Shown: positions 8,812-18,171 of the stretch, piece by piece | Numbering within the stretch: position 1 is the first letter of the stretch | Layout of the letters: each line of letters opens with the position of its first letter | NCBI GenBank assembly: GCA_012719855.1 | Contig: JAAXZN010000058.1 | Location: 62,001 to 126,000 of the forward strand | Length of the DNA stretch: 64,000 nt | DNA from: Serratia liquefaciens | GTDB lineage: Bacteria > Pseudomonadota > Gammaproteobacteria > Enterobacterales > Enterobacteriaceae | Reading direction: 5' to 3' | Notes under the pieces: generated by a model | What the model was told of the DNA's origin: nothing | Seen by the model: the letters and a program-made list of their open reading frames with translations, nothing else | Databases searched by the model: none | Position numbers and translations under genes: made by a program

Positions 8812-8853
8812 TAAGCCAAGTTGCGAGATTAATGCTAAAACGCGGAGATATTC

Positions 8854-9426
8854 ATGAGTAGTAAAGAACAGAAGACGCCAAACGAGCAAGTCTCGGAAGA
8901 AATGGAACAGCAGGAAGTCTTGCCGGAAGCGGCTGAGGGCGTCGATCTGCGGGATGAGCGCATTGCTGAGCTGGAAGCTCAACTTGCACAAGCCCAGCAG
9001 CATGAACGCGACAGCCTGCTGCGTGCCAAAGCGGAAATGGAAAATGTCCGCCGCCGCACTGAGCTGGATATCGAAAAAGCACACAAATTTGCGCTGGAGA
9101 AGTTCTCCGGTGATCTGCTGCCGGTGCTTGATAACCTGGAGCGCGCGCTGGAACTGGCGGATAAAAACAATCCGGAACTGACGGCGATGATTGAAGGCAT
9201 CGAGCTGACGCTGAAGTCCCTGCAGGACGTCGTACGCAAGTACGGGATCGAAATCGTTGGCGACATTAACGTGCCGTTCAATCCGGATGTGCACCAGGCA
9301 ATGAGCCTGATGGAGTCTGCCGATCACCAGCCGAACCACGTCATGATGGTGATGCAGAAAGGCTATACGCTGAATGGTCGCCTGCTGCGCCCGGCGATGG
9401 TGGCGGTTTCCAAAGCCAAGGCTTAA
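8854..9426 (+). CDS. grpE: GrpE nucleotide exchange factor
   Basis: A 190-residue co-chaperone that releases ADP from DnaK and serves as a thermosensor. The layout is a disordered acidic N-terminus, a long helix (about residues 30-90, [20 protein letters not shown]) forming the dimer coiled coil, then the C-terminal beta domain with NPDVHQAMS and [18 protein letters not shown], the family signature. It is transcribed alone from a sigma-32 promoter and ends at a strong terminator. Confidence 0.97.
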   Translation: MSSKEQKTPNEQVSEEMEQQEVLPEAAEGVDLRDERIAELEAQLAQAQQHERDSLLRAKAEMENVRRRTELDIEKAHKFALEKFSGDLLPVLDNLERALELADKNNPELTAMIEGIELTLKSLQDVVRKYGIEIVGDINVPFNPDVHQAMSLMESADHQPNHVMMVMQKGYTLNGRLLRPAMVAVSKAKA

Positions 9427-9444
9427 GCCGAATTCAATAAGGAA

Positions 9445-9468
9445 AAGGCACCTGCGGGTGCCTTTTTT
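9445..9468 (+). terminator. grpE terminator
   Basis: An 8-bp stem AAGGCACC/GGTGCCTT with tetraloop TGCG and a run of six T. Confidence 0.85.
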
Positions 9469-9477
9469 GCGTCTGGG

Positions 9478-10161
9478 TTAAGCCTGCGGCAGTCGCGGTA
9501 GCCAGTCAATAGGCGCCAACCCCTGCTGTTCCAACAGTTGGTTGGTCTGCGAAAAGTGGCGACAGCCGAGGAAGCCACGGTGGGCGGAGAGCGGCGAAGG
9601 GTGCGGCGCTTTCAACACGTGGTGGCGGTTGCGATCGATAAAGTTGCCTTTTTTCTGCGCATGCGATCCCCACAGCAGGAACACTATGCCTTCGCGGTTT
9701 TCATTCAGCGCGGCGATCACTCGGTCGGTAAAGGTTTCCCAGCCCAGTTTGGCGTGGGAATGCGCCTGGCCGCCTTCAACGGTCAATACCGTGTTCAACA
9801 ACAGCACACCCTGTTCCGCCCAGCTTTGCAGGTAGCCATGACTGGGGCGTTCAAAGTCCGGGATATCCGTCGCCAGCTCCTTATACATGTTCACCAGCGA
9901 AGGGGGAGCGGGCACGCCAGGGAGCACCGAGAAGGACAGCCCGTGAGCCTGATTCGGGCCGTGATAGGGATCCTGACCGAGGATCACCACCTTCACGTCC
10001 GCCAGCTCGGTATAACGAAAGGCGTTGAACACGTCTTTTTGCGGTGGATAAATGGTCTTACCGGCCTGGCGTTCAGCGGCAACAAAGGCAAGCGTTTCAT
10101 GAAAATAGGGCTGCTCTTTCTCCTTGCCGATAACATCATGCCAGGTTAGGGAGGTGGACAT
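9478..10161 (-). CDS. ung: Uracil-DNA glycosylase
   Basis: A 227-residue family 1 UDG that removes uracil from DNA to start base-excision repair. The catalytic water-activating loop GQDPYHG is at residues 62-68 (Asp64), the uracil-binding [11 protein letters not shown] follows, and the C-terminal [13 protein letters not shown] gives the catalytic His and the DNA-intercalating Leu. It is convergent with grpE, only 10 bp from that terminator. Confidence 0.97.
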   Translation of the reverse strand: MSTSLTWHDVIGKEKEQPYFHETLAFVAAERQAGKTIYPPQKDVFNAFRYTELADVKVVILGQDPYHGPNQAHGLSFSVLPGVPAPPSLVNMYKELATDIPDFERPSHGYLQSWAEQGVLLLNTVLTVEGGQAHSHAKLGWETFTDRVIAALNENREGIVFLLWGSHAQKKGNFIDRNRHHVLKAPHPSPLSAHRGFLGCRHFSQTNQLLEQQGLAPIDWLPRLPQA

Positions 10162-10316
10162 AAACGCTCTCCTTTGTTTTCGTTAACAATTCACTGGGCA
10201 TAGCTTACCGTTTAGTGCCACGCAGCGAAACCCGCTTTTCTTTTTCCACCGCAGCCCTGCATGCAAATATTTTTTAAAATTTACAAAAATAATTGCGATG
10301 TGTTCTACGGGGAAAA

Positions 10317-10411
10317 TTGACATAAAACATAAACTTGCCCATTCACGCCATGAGGCCACCCCGCAAAAATTGACTTTAATCAAAGAATTGCCCCAGCCAG
10401 ACTGGTATACA
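10317..10411 (+). promoter_or_regulatory. Two-site FNR-regulated promoter of grcA
   Basis: Occupies most of the 345-bp ung-grcA gap. A good FNR box TTGACTTTAATCAA lies at 10370-10383, with a weaker copy, TTGACATAAAACAT, at 10317-10330. Their separation is exactly 53 bp, the same as the -93.5/-40.5 pair known for E. coli yfiD/grcA. A -10 TATACA at 10406-10411 puts the proximal box at about -41, a class II activator position. The transcript would start near 10418. Confidence 0.8.
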
Positions 10412-10506
10412 GAACAACAAGACAACAATGGTTTTACCAAATGGCCGAAACCAACATTGGGTTTTTTTCGAAGTAGAATTTTTCGCCCTTGTACGGAGGC
10501 AACAAA

Positions 10507-10890
10507 ATGATTACTGGTATTCAAATCACTAAAGCGAACGACCAGGCGCTGGTGAACTCTTTCTGGCTGCTGGACGACGAAACATCAGAAGCCCGCTGCG
10601 TTTGCGCTAAAGCCAACTATGCGGAAGATCAGGTGGTACCGGTCAGCGAACTGGGCCAGATCGAATATCGCGAAGTGCCGTTGGAAATGCAATCGACCGT
10701 TCGCGTTGAAGGTGGTCAGCACCTGAACGTAAACGTGCTGCGTCGCGAAACGCTGGAAGATGCGGTTAAGCATCCGGAAAAATACCCGCAGCTGACTATC
10801 CGCGTGTCCGGCTATGCGGTGCGTTTCAACTCGCTGACGCCAGAACAGCAGCGTGACGTTATTACACGTACCTTTACCGAAAGCCTGTAA
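10507..10890 (+). CDS. grcA: Autonomous glycyl radical cofactor GrcA (YfiD)
   Basis: A 127-residue protein homologous to the C-terminus of pyruvate formate-lyase. It replaces the damaged glycyl radical domain of PflB after oxygen exposure. The radical site is Gly102 in the [12 protein letters not shown] block. The start MITGIQITK at 10507 follows the strong TACGGAGGC ribosome site. The E. coli protein has the same length. It is monocistronic, under the FNR promoter upstream, and ends in a terminator. Confidence 0.97.
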   Translation: MITGIQITKANDQALVNSFWLLDDETSEARCVCAKANYAEDQVVPVSELGQIEYREVPLEMQSTVRVEGGQHLNVNVLRRETLEDAVKHPEKYPQLTIRVSGYAVRFNSLTPEQQRDVITRTFTESL

Positions 10891-10907
10891 TTCTTCGCAC
10901 GCTTAAT

Positions 10908-10932
10908 AAGGGAGCTTCGGTTCCCTTTTTTT
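10908..10932 (+). terminator. grcA terminator
   Basis: An 8-bp stem (one G-T pair) closed by a TTCG tetraloop and followed by a T-run. Confidence 0.8.
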
Positions 10933-10994
10933 CTGGCCGCAACGGCCAGAAAGTGAATCCGGATCACATTCCTCGCAAAGATAATTCTTCTCAT

Positions 10995-11021
10995 TACAGA
11001 ACTGCTCCGACCTGCCGATAG
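10995..11021 (+). promoter_or_regulatory. Candidate sigma-28 (FliA) promoter of phlAB
   Basis: TACAGAAC, an 11-bp spacer, then GCCGATAG. The -10 matches the flagellar sigma-28 consensus GCCGATAA at 7 of 8 positions; the -35 matches TAAAGTTT less well. It lies about 57 bp before the phlA ATG. Expression and secretion of Serratia phospholipase are known to depend on the flagellar master regulator, which fits. Confidence 0.6.
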
Positions 11022-11077
11022 CTACATCAGCACCCAATGAGGTGCGGCATTGATAAGTCTATCGACAAGGAGTCGGC

Positions 11078-12040
11078 ATGAGTATGTCTTTGAGTTTTAC
11101 CTCTGCGATCGCCCCTGCAGCCATTCAGCCCCCGATGGTGCGTACGCAGCCAGAACCGCTGAGTTCCGCGCAGCCTGTAGAAACTTCTGCAACAAAGGCC
11201 CCGGTGGCCACGCTTTCCCAAAACAGCCTGAACGCCCAGAGCCTGCTGAACACGCTGGTCAGCGAGATGTCGGCAGCCGCGCCGGCGGCGGCGAATCAGG
11301 ACGTGACGCGCGGGCAGCAGTCGCAGAAGGGGGACTATACGCTGGCGTTACTGGCTAAAGACGTTTACAGCACCGGCAGCCAGGGTGTCGAAGGTTTCAA
11401 CCGGTTGAGTGCCGACGCCCTGCTGGGTGCCGGCATTGACCCTGCCAGTCTGCAGGATGCGGCGTCGGGTTTTCAGGCCGGGATTTACACGGATAATCAG
11501 CAGTATGTGTTGGCCTTCGCCGGCACCAATGATATGCGCGACTGGTTGAGCAACGTGCGCCAGGCGACCGGCTATGACGATGTGCAGTACAATCAGGCGG
11601 TATCCCTTGCGAAAAGCGCCAAGGCAGCCTTTGGTGATGCGCTGGTGATCGCCGGTCATTCGCTTGGCGGCGGTCTGGCGGCTACGGCAGCGCTGGCTAC
11701 GGGCACGGTGGCGGTGACTTTTAACGCTGCGGGGGTTTCCGACTATACGCTGAATCGTATGGGGATCGATCCGGCAGCGGCGAAGCAGGATGCACAAGCG
11801 GGGGGTATCCGCCGTTACAGCGAGCAATACGACATGCTGACCGGAACGCAGGAATCCACTTCGCTGATCCCGGATGCCATCGGGCATAAAATCACGCTGG
11901 CCAATAACGACACCCTGAGCGGCATTGACGACTGGCGCCCGAGCAAACACCTGGATCGCAGCCTGACGGCTCACGGGATTGATAAGGTGATCAGCTCGAT
12001 GGCGGAGCAAAAGCCATGGGAGGCGAAGGCCAATGCCTGA
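11078..12040 (+). CDS. phlA: Secreted phospholipase A1 PhlA
   Basis: A 320-residue lipase-fold enzyme that hydrolyses phospholipid sn-1 esters, close to the PhlA/YplA family of Serratia and Yersinia. The nucleophile elbow GHSLGGG is at residues 193-199 (Ser195), preceded by the YVLAFAGTNDMRDW strand-loop and followed by a late His candidate in KHLDRSLTAHG. There is no Sec signal peptide. The Ser/Thr/Pro/Ala-rich first 80 residues fit the known export of this family through the flagellar type III apparatus. AAGGAG precedes the ATG. It overlaps phlB by 8 bp, so toxin and partner are translated together. Confidence 0.92.
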   Translation: MSMSLSFTSAIAPAAIQPPMVRTQPEPLSSAQPVETSATKAPVATLSQNSLNAQSLLNTLVSEMSAAAPAAANQDVTRGQQSQKGDYTLALLAKDVYSTGSQGVEGFNRLSADALLGAGIDPASLQDAASGFQAGIYTDNQQYVLAFAGTNDMRDWLSNVRQATGYDDVQYNQAVSLAKSAKAAFGDALVIAGHSLGGGLAATAALATGTVAVTFNAAGVSDYTLNRMGIDPAAAKQDAQAGGIRRYSEQYDMLTGTQESTSLIPDAIGHKITLANNDTLSGIDDWRPSKHLDRSLTAHGIDKVISSMAEQKPWEAKANA

Positions 12041-12788
12041 ACGGCGGCGCCTATGGCAGACGTTAATGGTCGCCACGCTGGCGGTAATCGCGATCGCCGG
12101 TTTGCTGATGATGGCTAAGGAACAACAGATGAATCAGGAAATTTCTCCGTTTAACGGGCACGGCAATCTGGTACTGGCTCAGGCGGTGGCGCGTGGTGAC
12201 ACTAACGGGATTGCCGAGCAGGCAACTCAGGCGCGCCTGCAGGAGCAAGGGGACCGTCAGGTCACTTTGCTGCAATGGGCCATACTGTCGCAGCAACCGC
12301 AAAGCCTAAGCTCGCTGCTGGCGTTGGGTGCCGATGCAACCACTCCGGGCCTGGATGGCAACAGTGCGTTGCATACCGCCGCTGCGGTGCAGGACCCGCA
12401 GTATCTGCGATTGTTGTTGGCACACGGGGTACCGATGAATCCGCGCAATGCGGTGACTGGCGCTACGCCGCTGGCAGCGGCGGTATTGGCGGGGCGGGAA
12501 GAGCAAGTGCGGTTGCTGTTGGTGTCCGGTGCCGATGTCACGCTGAGCGATCGGCTGGGGGATACGCCTTTGCACCTGGCGGCAAAAATCAATGCGCCGC
12601 AGTTGGCGCTGATGCTGTTGCAGGCGGGGGCGGACGCCAAAGCGTGCAATCAGCAAGGCGTGGCCTTCCAGTTCTATTTATCGCAGACGCCGACGGCATT
12701 GCAGAATGAAGAAATGCGCGATCGCTATCGTCAACTGAACGCCTGGCTGAAAGCCCATCAACAGGCGGCGCAATACGGACAGCAGTAA
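12033..12788 (+). CDS. phlB: PhlB, ankyrin-repeat partner of phospholipase PhlA
   Basis: A 251-residue protein with an N-terminal hydrophobic anchor (about residues 9-27, LMVATLAVIAIAGLLMMA) and ankyrin repeats from about residue 45. GNSALHTAAAVQDPQYLRLL, TPLAAAVLAGREEQVRLLL and DTPLHLAAKINAPQLALMLL are clear repeats. In S. liquefaciens PhlB is co-expressed with PhlA and protects the producer or helps release active enzyme. The anchor implies an inner membrane location with the repeats probably in the periplasm. The start lies within the end of phlA (8-bp overlap), supporting coupled expression. Confidence 0.85.
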   Translation: MPERRRLWQTLMVATLAVIAIAGLLMMAKEQQMNQEISPFNGHGNLVLAQAVARGDTNGIAEQATQARLQEQGDRQVTLLQWAILSQQPQSLSSLLALGADATTPGLDGNSALHTAAAVQDPQYLRLLLAHGVPMNPRNAVTGATPLAAAVLAGREEQVRLLLVSGADVTLSDRLGDTPLHLAAKINAPQLALMLLQAGADAKACNQQGVAFQFYLSQTPTALQNEEMRDRYRQLNAWLKAHQQAAQYGQQ

Positions 12789-12796
12789 CGGGGCAT

Positions 12797-12830
12797 AAAA
12801 AAACCGCCTGCAGAAAGAGAGGCGGTTTTT
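12797..12830. terminator. Bidirectional terminator between phlB and srmB
   Basis: An 11-bp stem with AAAAACCGCCT at 12799-12809 and AGGCGGTTTTT at 12820-12830. T-runs on both strands serve the two converging genes. Confidence 0.85.
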
Positions 12831-12846
12831 ATTCACTGCGGTGGTA

Positions 12847-14172
12847 TTACTTCGCGCCGCTGTCCTCTGGCTTGGCCTTTGGCTGGCGGCGTTTGCCTAC
12901 GTTTTTCGCATCGCGATGACGTACTTTCACCTTGGCTTTTTCTTTGTTCTTTTCTTTGTCTGAGGCGCGCTTGGCCAGTACCTTCTTCGAAGGCTTGCCG
13001 TTGCTCTTTTCGCTTGGCACTTTGGTTGATGGACGCAGCTCATCGATCACACGTGCTTTCAGCGGCTCGTTCAGATAACGGCCCACTTTGCCCAGCAGCA
13101 GGTGGTCGTGTGCTTCAACCAACGAAATTGCGGTGCCTTTGCGCCCGGCACGACCGGTACGGCCGATACGGTGCAGGTAGGTATCTGCGGTGCGCGGCAT
13201 GTCGAAGTTGAACACGTGGGTGATATCCAGGATATCCAGACCACGGGCGGCAACGTCGGTAGCGACCAGCACGTTGACACGGCCGTCCATCATGCGTTTT
13301 ACCGCTTCGTTGCGCTTGGCCTGCACCATTTCGCCTTCGAGGTAGCAGGTGTTGATGCCTGCCTCGCGCAGCCAGCCGGCCAACTCATGCACACGCTCAC
13401 GTTTGCGCACGAAGATCACGGATTTCTGCACATCCGGCTGCTGCAGCAAGTGCACCAACAGGGCGGTTTTATGCTGTACGTCGTCGGCGCGGTAGTACCA
13501 TTGCAGGATCTTTTTACGTTCGCGGCGTGACGGATCGGCTTCGACCTCTACCGGTTCTTTCAGAATGCGTTCGGCGAATTCGCGGATGGCATCGCCTTCC
13601 AGCGTCGCTGAGAACAGCAGGGTCTGGTTACGCCAGCGGGTCTCGGCGGAAATGGTTTCGATGTCCTGCGCGAAGCCCATGTCGAGCATGCGGTCGGCTT
13701 CATCGAGGATCAGCGTCTCTACCGCGCGGCAGTCGAAGTTTTCTTCTTTAATATACTGCAGCAGGCGGCCGGTGGTCGCGACCACCACGTCCTGGTTTTC
13801 ACTGAAGACTTCCGCGTGGTTCATATAAGCGACGCCGCCGGTGATGGTGGCGATATCCAGCGAAGTATGAGCAGCCAGTTCACGAGCCTGATCGGCTACC
13901 TGCATCGCCAGCTCGCGCGTTGGCGTCAGGATCAGTACGCGCGGTGGGCCGGACTTCTTGCGTGGGAAGTCGAGCAGATGTTGCAATACCGGCAGCAAAA
14001 ATGCCGCGGTCTTGCCGGTGCCGGTTGGCGCCGAACCCAATACGTCGCGCCCATCCATCGCAGGCGGGATCGCCTCGGCTTGAATGGCGGTTGGGCGTTC
14101 GTAGCCTTTATCGCGCAGGGCGTTTATCAGGCGTTCATCGAGTTCGAGTTCGGAAAAATTGGTTACTGTCAT
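12847..14172 (-). CDS. srmB: ATP-dependent RNA helicase SrmB
   Basis: A 441-residue DEAD-box helicase that assists early assembly of the 50S ribosomal subunit. It has the Q motif (YERPTAIQ), Walker A APTGTGKT near residues 49-56, PTRELA, LDEADRML, SATLE, ATDVAARGLDI and HRIGRTGRAGRKG in the canonical order. The C-terminus after about residue 375 is a long Lys/Arg-rich tail (KSNGKPSKKVLAKRASDKEKNK begins it), as in SrmB, for RNA binding. It is divergent from yfiC. Confidence 0.96.
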   Translation of the reverse strand: MTVTNFSELELDERLINALRDKGYERPTAIQAEAIPPAMDGRDVLGSAPTGTGKTAAFLLPVLQHLLDFPRKKSGPPRVLILTPTRELAMQVADQARELAAHTSLDIATITGGVAYMNHAEVFSENQDVVVATTGRLLQYIKEENFDCRAVETLILDEADRMLDMGFAQDIETISAETRWRNQTLLFSATLEGDAIREFAERILKEPVEVEADPSRRERKKILQWYYRADDVQHKTALLVHLLQQPDVQKSVIFVRKRERVHELAGWLREAGINTCYLEGEMVQAKRNEAVKRMMDGRVNVLVATDVAARGLDILDITHVFNFDMPRTADTYLHRIGRTGRAGRKGTAISLVEAHDHLLLGKVGRYLNEPLKARVIDELRPSTKVPSEKSNGKPSKKVLAKRASDKEKNKEKAKVKVRHRDAKNVGKRRQPKAKPEDSGAK

Positions 14173-14304
14173 GGTCTACCTCTACTTGGGGCGCCGATTA
14201 TAGACGGGTTGGCCGCGTTCTTCACCTATTTAAGCGGAAAGCATCTCTTTTCCCAAAAATCAGATTGCCTTATGCTACGCCAGTTTTGTCTTCAGGTGGT
14301 TATT

Positions 14305-15054
14305 GTGAGTACTCAATCGAAAGCAAATTTCACCCCGCGTCGCGGTGGTTTTACCTTTAAGCAGTTTTTTGTTGCTCACGATCGCTGTGCAATGAAAGTG
14401 GGCACCGATGGCGTGCTGCTCGGCGCATGGGCGCCTTTGGCGCAGACACAACGCGTGCTGGATATCGGCAGCGGCAGCGGGCTGATCGCGCTGATGCTGG
14501 CGCAGCGTTCCGCCGAAAACGTGCGCATTGATGCAGTGGAGCTGGACGAGGCTGCCGCAGCACAGGCGCATGACAACGTGCAGGAGTCTCCCTGGTCTCA
14601 GCGCATCCAGGTGCATGCGCAAGACATTCACCATTATGCTCAGCGTCATGCCGGTGAATATGATCTGATCGTCAGCAACCCACCGTATTTCGAACCGGCT
14701 GTCGCCTGCCGCGACCAGGCACGCCACAACGCGCGTTATACCGAAACGCTTACCCACGACGCCTTACTGGAAAGTGCGGAACGGTTGATTGCCCCACAGG
14801 GGACTTTTTGCGTAGTGCTGCCGCATGATATTGGTGAGGCCTTTGAAAGTAATGCACAACGCCGTGGATGGCATACTGCGCAACGGCTGAACGTCAGCGA
14901 TCGCGCCGATACGCCGTTGCATCGTGTGCTGCTGGCTCTGACCCGTCAACCGACGGAAGAAAAAGCGGCGCAAAGCCTGGCGATAAAGCTGGCTGATGGC
15001 AGTTACACCGAGGCGTTCCGCCGTTTGATTACCGATTTCTACCTGTTCTATTGA
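14305..15054 (+). CDS. yfiC: tRNA1(Val) (adenine37-N6)-methyltransferase YfiC
   Basis: A 249-residue SAM-dependent methyltransferase that makes m6A37 in tRNA-Val(UAC). Motif I is VLDIGSGSGLIALML (about residues 50-64) and the N6-adenine catalytic motif NPPY is in IVSNPPYFEP. The characteristic opening GGFTFKQFFVAHDRCAMKVGTDG aligns with the E. coli protein. I chose the GTG at 14305, preceded by CAGGTGG; the frame is open far upstream but that part is antisense to srmB. An ATG at 14272 is an alternative without a good ribosome site. Confidence 0.92.
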   Translation: MSTQSKANFTPRRGGFTFKQFFVAHDRCAMKVGTDGVLLGAWAPLAQTQRVLDIGSGSGLIALMLAQRSAENVRIDAVELDEAAAAQAHDNVQESPWSQRIQVHAQDIHHYAQRHAGEYDLIVSNPPYFEPAVACRDQARHNARYTETLTHDALLESAERLIAPQGTFCVVLPHDIGEAFESNAQRRGWHTAQRLNVSDRADTPLHRVLLALTRQPTEEKAAQSLAIKLADGSYTEAFRRLITDFYLFY

Positions 15055-15056
15055 AA

Positions 15057-15084
15057 TGAAAAGGGCGCCACAGTGGGCGCCCTT
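15057..15084. terminator. Terminator between yfiC and nadB
   Basis: A 9-bp stem AAGGGCGCC/GGCGCCCTT with a 6-nt loop. The T-run (TTTT) is on the minus strand, so it mainly serves nadB; on the plus strand it lacks a U-tract. Confidence 0.6.
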
Positions 15085-15096
15085 GCGGTATCGCTG

Positions 15097-16698
15097 CTAG
15101 GGTTGCAGTATGGTTGGCAGCGCTTCCGGCAGCATATCCGGGTAGTCCAGCGTATAGTGCAGCCCGCGACTTTCTTTACGCGCCATGGCGCTGCGTACGA
15201 TCAATTCTGCCACTTGCACCAGATTTCGCAGTTCCAGCAGATTGTTGGAGATACGGAAGTTGGCGTAGTACTCATCAATTTCCGCCTGCAGCGTATTGAT
15301 GCGGCGTAACGCACGTTCCAACCGTTTGGTGGTGCGCACGATCCCAACGTAGTCCCACATAAACAGCCGCAATTCATGCCAGTTATGCTGAATGACCACT
15401 CGCTCATCTGCATCATCCACCCGGCTCTCATCCCACTGCGGCAGCTGTTTCGCCAGCTTGATGAACGGCAGGCGCATCATGATATCTTCTGCCGCCGACC
15501 AGCCGTAAACCAAACACTCCAGCAGCGAGTTGGACGCCATTCGATTGGCGCCATGCAGGCCGGTATAGCTGACTTCGCCAATGGCATACAGCCCGTCCAG
15601 ATCGGTACGGCCATGCTGATCGACCATTACGCCGCCACAGGTGTAGTGCGCGGCGGGTACGATGGGGATCGGCTGCGTAGTCAGATCGAAGCCCAGCGTC
15701 AGCAGTTTTTCATGGATCATCGGGAAATGCTGAGTAATGAATTCAGCCGGTTTATGGCTGATATCCAGATACATGCAGTCCGCACCCAGCCGCTTCATTT
15801 CGTGGTCGATGGCGCGGGCAACCACATCTCGCGGCGCCAATTCGCCTCGTGGGTCAAAGTCGGGCATAAAGCGGCTGCCGTCCGGGCGCTTCAGATAAGC
15901 CCCTTCACCGCGCAGGGCTTCGGTTAGCAGGAAGTTTCGCGCTTGCGGATGGAACAGGCAGGTCGGGTGAAACTGGTTAAATTCGAGGTTGGCGACGCGG
16001 CACCCCGCACGCCAGGCCATGGCGATACCGTCTCCGGAAGAGATGTCCGGGTTGGTGGTGTACTGGTACACCTTGGCCGCACCGCCGGTAGCCAGCACCA
16101 CCGTTTTGGCACGGTAGGTTTCTACCTGCTCCAGCTCGCGGTTCCAGACGTAGGCGCCGACCACTCTGCGGGTGCCCGGCAGGCCGATTTTGTTGGAGGT
16201 GATCAGATCGACCGCATTGCGGCGTTCCATCACGCAAATATTGGGGTGGGCGCTTGCTTTCCCTACCAGTGTGGTCTCTACTTCTTTACCTGTAGCATCG
16301 GCGGCATGCAGGATACGGCGGTGGCTGTGCCCCCCCTCCCGCGTCAGGTGGTAATGTTCTTCGCCCTGGGCGTTGACTTCAGTGTCGAACAAGACCCCTT
16401 GATCAATCAGCCACTGCACGCAGTGGCGCGCATTGCCTGCGATAAACTCAACGGCGTCTCTGTCACACAGGCCGGCTCCGGCAATCAAAGTGTCATCAAC
16501 GTGTGAGGCAATACTGTCCGTTTCATCGAAAACCGCGGCGATCCCGCCTTGGGCATAGAATGTGGCTCCTTCGTTGAGCGGCCCCTTGCTGAGTACGGTA
16601 ACCTTGCAATGCTGCGCCAGGCGCAACGCCAGTGACAAGCCCGCAGCACCGCTGCCGACGATCAGTACATCGCTAACATGTTCAGATGATGGTTGCAT
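15097..16698 (-). CDS. nadB: L-aspartate oxidase
   Basis: A 533-residue FAD enzyme making iminoaspartate from aspartate, the first step of de novo NAD synthesis. The FAD-binding [14 protein letters not shown] motif lies near the N-terminus, followed by [20 protein letters not shown] and [15 protein letters not shown], typical of NadB and its fumarate reductase relatives. The start at [15 protein letters not shown] (16698) matches the family; an upstream ATG at 16734 adds 12 unsupported residues. It is divergent from rpoE. Confidence 0.96.
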   Translation of the reverse strand: MQPSSEHVSDVLIVGSGAAGLSLALRLAQHCKVTVLSKGPLNEGATFYAQGGIAAVFDETDSIASHVDDTLIAGAGLCDRDAVEFIAGNARHCVQWLIDQGVLFDTEVNAQGEEHYHLTREGGHSHRRILHAADATGKEVETTLVGKASAHPNICVMERRNAVDLITSNKIGLPGTRRVVGAYVWNRELEQVETYRAKTVVLATGGAAKVYQYTTNPDISSGDGIAMAWRAGCRVANLEFNQFHPTCLFHPQARNFLLTEALRGEGAYLKRPDGSRFMPDFDPRGELAPRDVVARAIDHEMKRLGADCMYLDISHKPAEFITQHFPMIHEKLLTLGFDLTTQPIPIVPAAHYTCGGVMVDQHGRTDLDGLYAIGEVSYTGLHGANRMASNSLLECLVYGWSAAEDIMMRLPFIKLAKQLPQWDESRVDDADERVVIQHNWHELRLFMWDYVGIVRTTKRLERALRRINTLQAEIDEYYANFRISNNLLELRNLVQVAELIVRSAMARKESRGLHYTLDYPDMLPEALPTILQP

Positions 16699-16800
16699 AA
16701 CGTATGATGTGTGCAGAAGAAGAGTGAAATTCATGTTAGCCTAATTGTCCGGGCAAAAGCCACGGATGGGTGACATCAACATAAAAAACAATGGCAATAT

Positions 16801-16828
16801 GGAACTTCGCGTTCTGTATGAACTCCAA
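16801..16828 (+). promoter_or_regulatory. Sigma-E autoregulated promoter of rpoE
   Basis: GGAACTT (16801-16807), a 16-bp spacer, then TCCAA (16824-16828). Both match the sigma-E consensus, whose -35 GGAACTT is distinctive. It lies about 85 bp upstream of the rpoE start, as expected for autoregulation. Confidence 0.75.
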
Positions 16829-16911
16829 GCGAGTGCTTGCTCAGGAAAATAATGTATGGCTGGCAGTACAATTTTACGCGTGGAGACGGATTTGGGGAGA
16901 GTTTACCTCGG

Positions 16912-17487
16912 ATGAGCGAGCAGTTAACGGATCAAGTTCTGGTTGAGCGGGTCCAAAAGGGCGATCAGAAATCGTTTAACTTACTGGTGATTCGTTACCA
17001 GCATAAAGTTGCGAGTCTCGTTTCCCGGTATGTACCGCAGGGCGATGTGCCGGATGTGGTGCAGGAGTCGTTTATTAAAGCCTATCGCGCACTGGAATCA
17101 TTCCGTGGGGATAGCGCTTTCTATACCTGGTTGTATCGGATTGCCGTAAACACGGCAAAGAATTATTTGGTTGCTCAGGGCCGTCGTCCGCCGTCCAGCG
17201 ATGTGGATGCCAACGACGCCGAAAATTACGAAAGTGCGGGTGCACTGAAAGAAATTTCGAACCCTGAGAACTTAATGTTGTCAGAAGAGCTGAGACAGAT
17301 AGTTTTCCGTACCATTGAGTCTCTCCCTGAGGATCTTCGCATGGCGATTACCCTGCGGGAGTTGGATGGTCTAAGCTACGAAGAGATAGCGGCCATCATG
17401 GATTGCCCGGTCGGAACGGTACGTTCGCGTATTTTCCGCGCCAGGGAGGCTATCGATAATAAAGTTCAACCGCTGATTCAACGTTAG
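16912..17487 (+). CDS. rpoE: RNA polymerase sigma-E factor
   Basis: A 191-residue ECF sigma factor for the envelope stress response. Region 2 runs through DVVQESFIKAYRALESFRGDSAFYTWLYRIA (2.2-2.4, about residues 50-80), and region 4 contains LDGLSYEEIAAIMDCPVGTVRSRIFRARE with its helix-turn-helix. It nearly matches the E. coli protein in length and sequence. The start MSEQLTDQVL at 16912 follows the family; the frame continues upstream to 16837 without homology. It heads the rpoE-rseA-rseB-rseC operon. Confidence 0.98.
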   Translation: MSEQLTDQVLVERVQKGDQKSFNLLVIRYQHKVASLVSRYVPQGDVPDVVQESFIKAYRALESFRGDSAFYTWLYRIAVNTAKNYLVAQGRRPPSSDVDANDAENYESAGALKEISNPENLMLSEELRQIVFRTIESLPEDLRMAITLRELDGLSYEEIAAIMDCPVGTVRSRIFRAREAIDNKVQPLIQR

Positions 17488-17517
17488 CAATGGCGGACAC
17501 AGGAAGGGTACTTAGGC

Positions 17518-18171
17518 ATGCAGAAAGAAAAGCTTTCCGCTCTGATGGATGGAGAATCGCTCGACAGCGAGCTACTGAGTTCATTGTCTAAAGACAGGGC
17601 GCTTCAACAAAGCTGGCAGAGCTATCACCTGATACGTGACACACTACGGGGTGATATCGGGCAAGTCATGCATTTCGATATCGCAGATCGTGTTGCTGCT
17701 GCACTTGAGAAAGAACCCGCACGTCTGGTTCCTTCTGCAGTGCCGGAGTCTCAGCCGCAACCGCACACCTGGCAGAAAATGCCGTTCTGGGACAAAGTTC
17801 GTCCCTGGGCCAGCCAGATCACACAGATTGGCATGGCGGCCTGCGTGTCGCTCGCGGTGATTGTCGGCGTTCAGCAGTACAATCAGCCGACAGAGCAATC
17901 GGCTGCCGCTGAATCACCGGCGTTCACTACCCTGCCAATCATGGGGCAGGCGTCACCGGTTAGCCTCGGCGTGCCGGCAGACAGTTTCTCTACCGGCAGC
18001 GGACAACAGCAGCAGGTGCAGGAACAGCGCAAACGTATTAACGCTATGCTGCAAGATTATGAGTTGCAACGTCGTTTGCATTCTGATCAGCTGCAGCTTG
18101 AGCAAAGCACACCACAACAGGCTGCCGTTCAGGTTCCCGGAACTCAGTCTTTAGGAATGCAACAGCAGTAA
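17518..18171 (+). CDS. rseA: Anti-sigma-E factor RseA
   Basis: A 217-residue inner membrane protein that holds sigma-E inactive. The N-terminal cytoplasmic anti-sigma domain (MQKEKLSALMDGESLDSELL...) spans about 1-70. One transmembrane segment is seen near residues 101-121 (TQIGMAACVSLAVIVGV), then a Gln-rich periplasmic region. In E. coli it is cut in turn by DegS, RseP and cytoplasmic proteases on envelope stress. The stop TAA shares a base with the rseB ATG. Confidence 0.95.
   Translation: MQKEKLSALMDGESLDSELLSSLSKDRALQQSWQSYHLIRDTLRGDIGQVMHFDIADRVAAALEKEPARLVPSAVPESQPQPHTWQKMPFWDKVRPWASQITQIGMAACVSLAVIVGVQQYNQPTEQSAAAESPAFTTLPIMGQASPVSLGVPADSFSTGSGQQQQVQEQRKRINAMLQDYELQRRLHSDQLQLEQSTPQQAAVQVPGTQSLGMQQQ

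Noticed and set aside
13816-14304. N-terminal extension of the yfiC frame by about 160 codons
   Set aside because: The extension is antisense to srmB and has no homology; a GTG with a good ribosome site at 14305 gives the family length.
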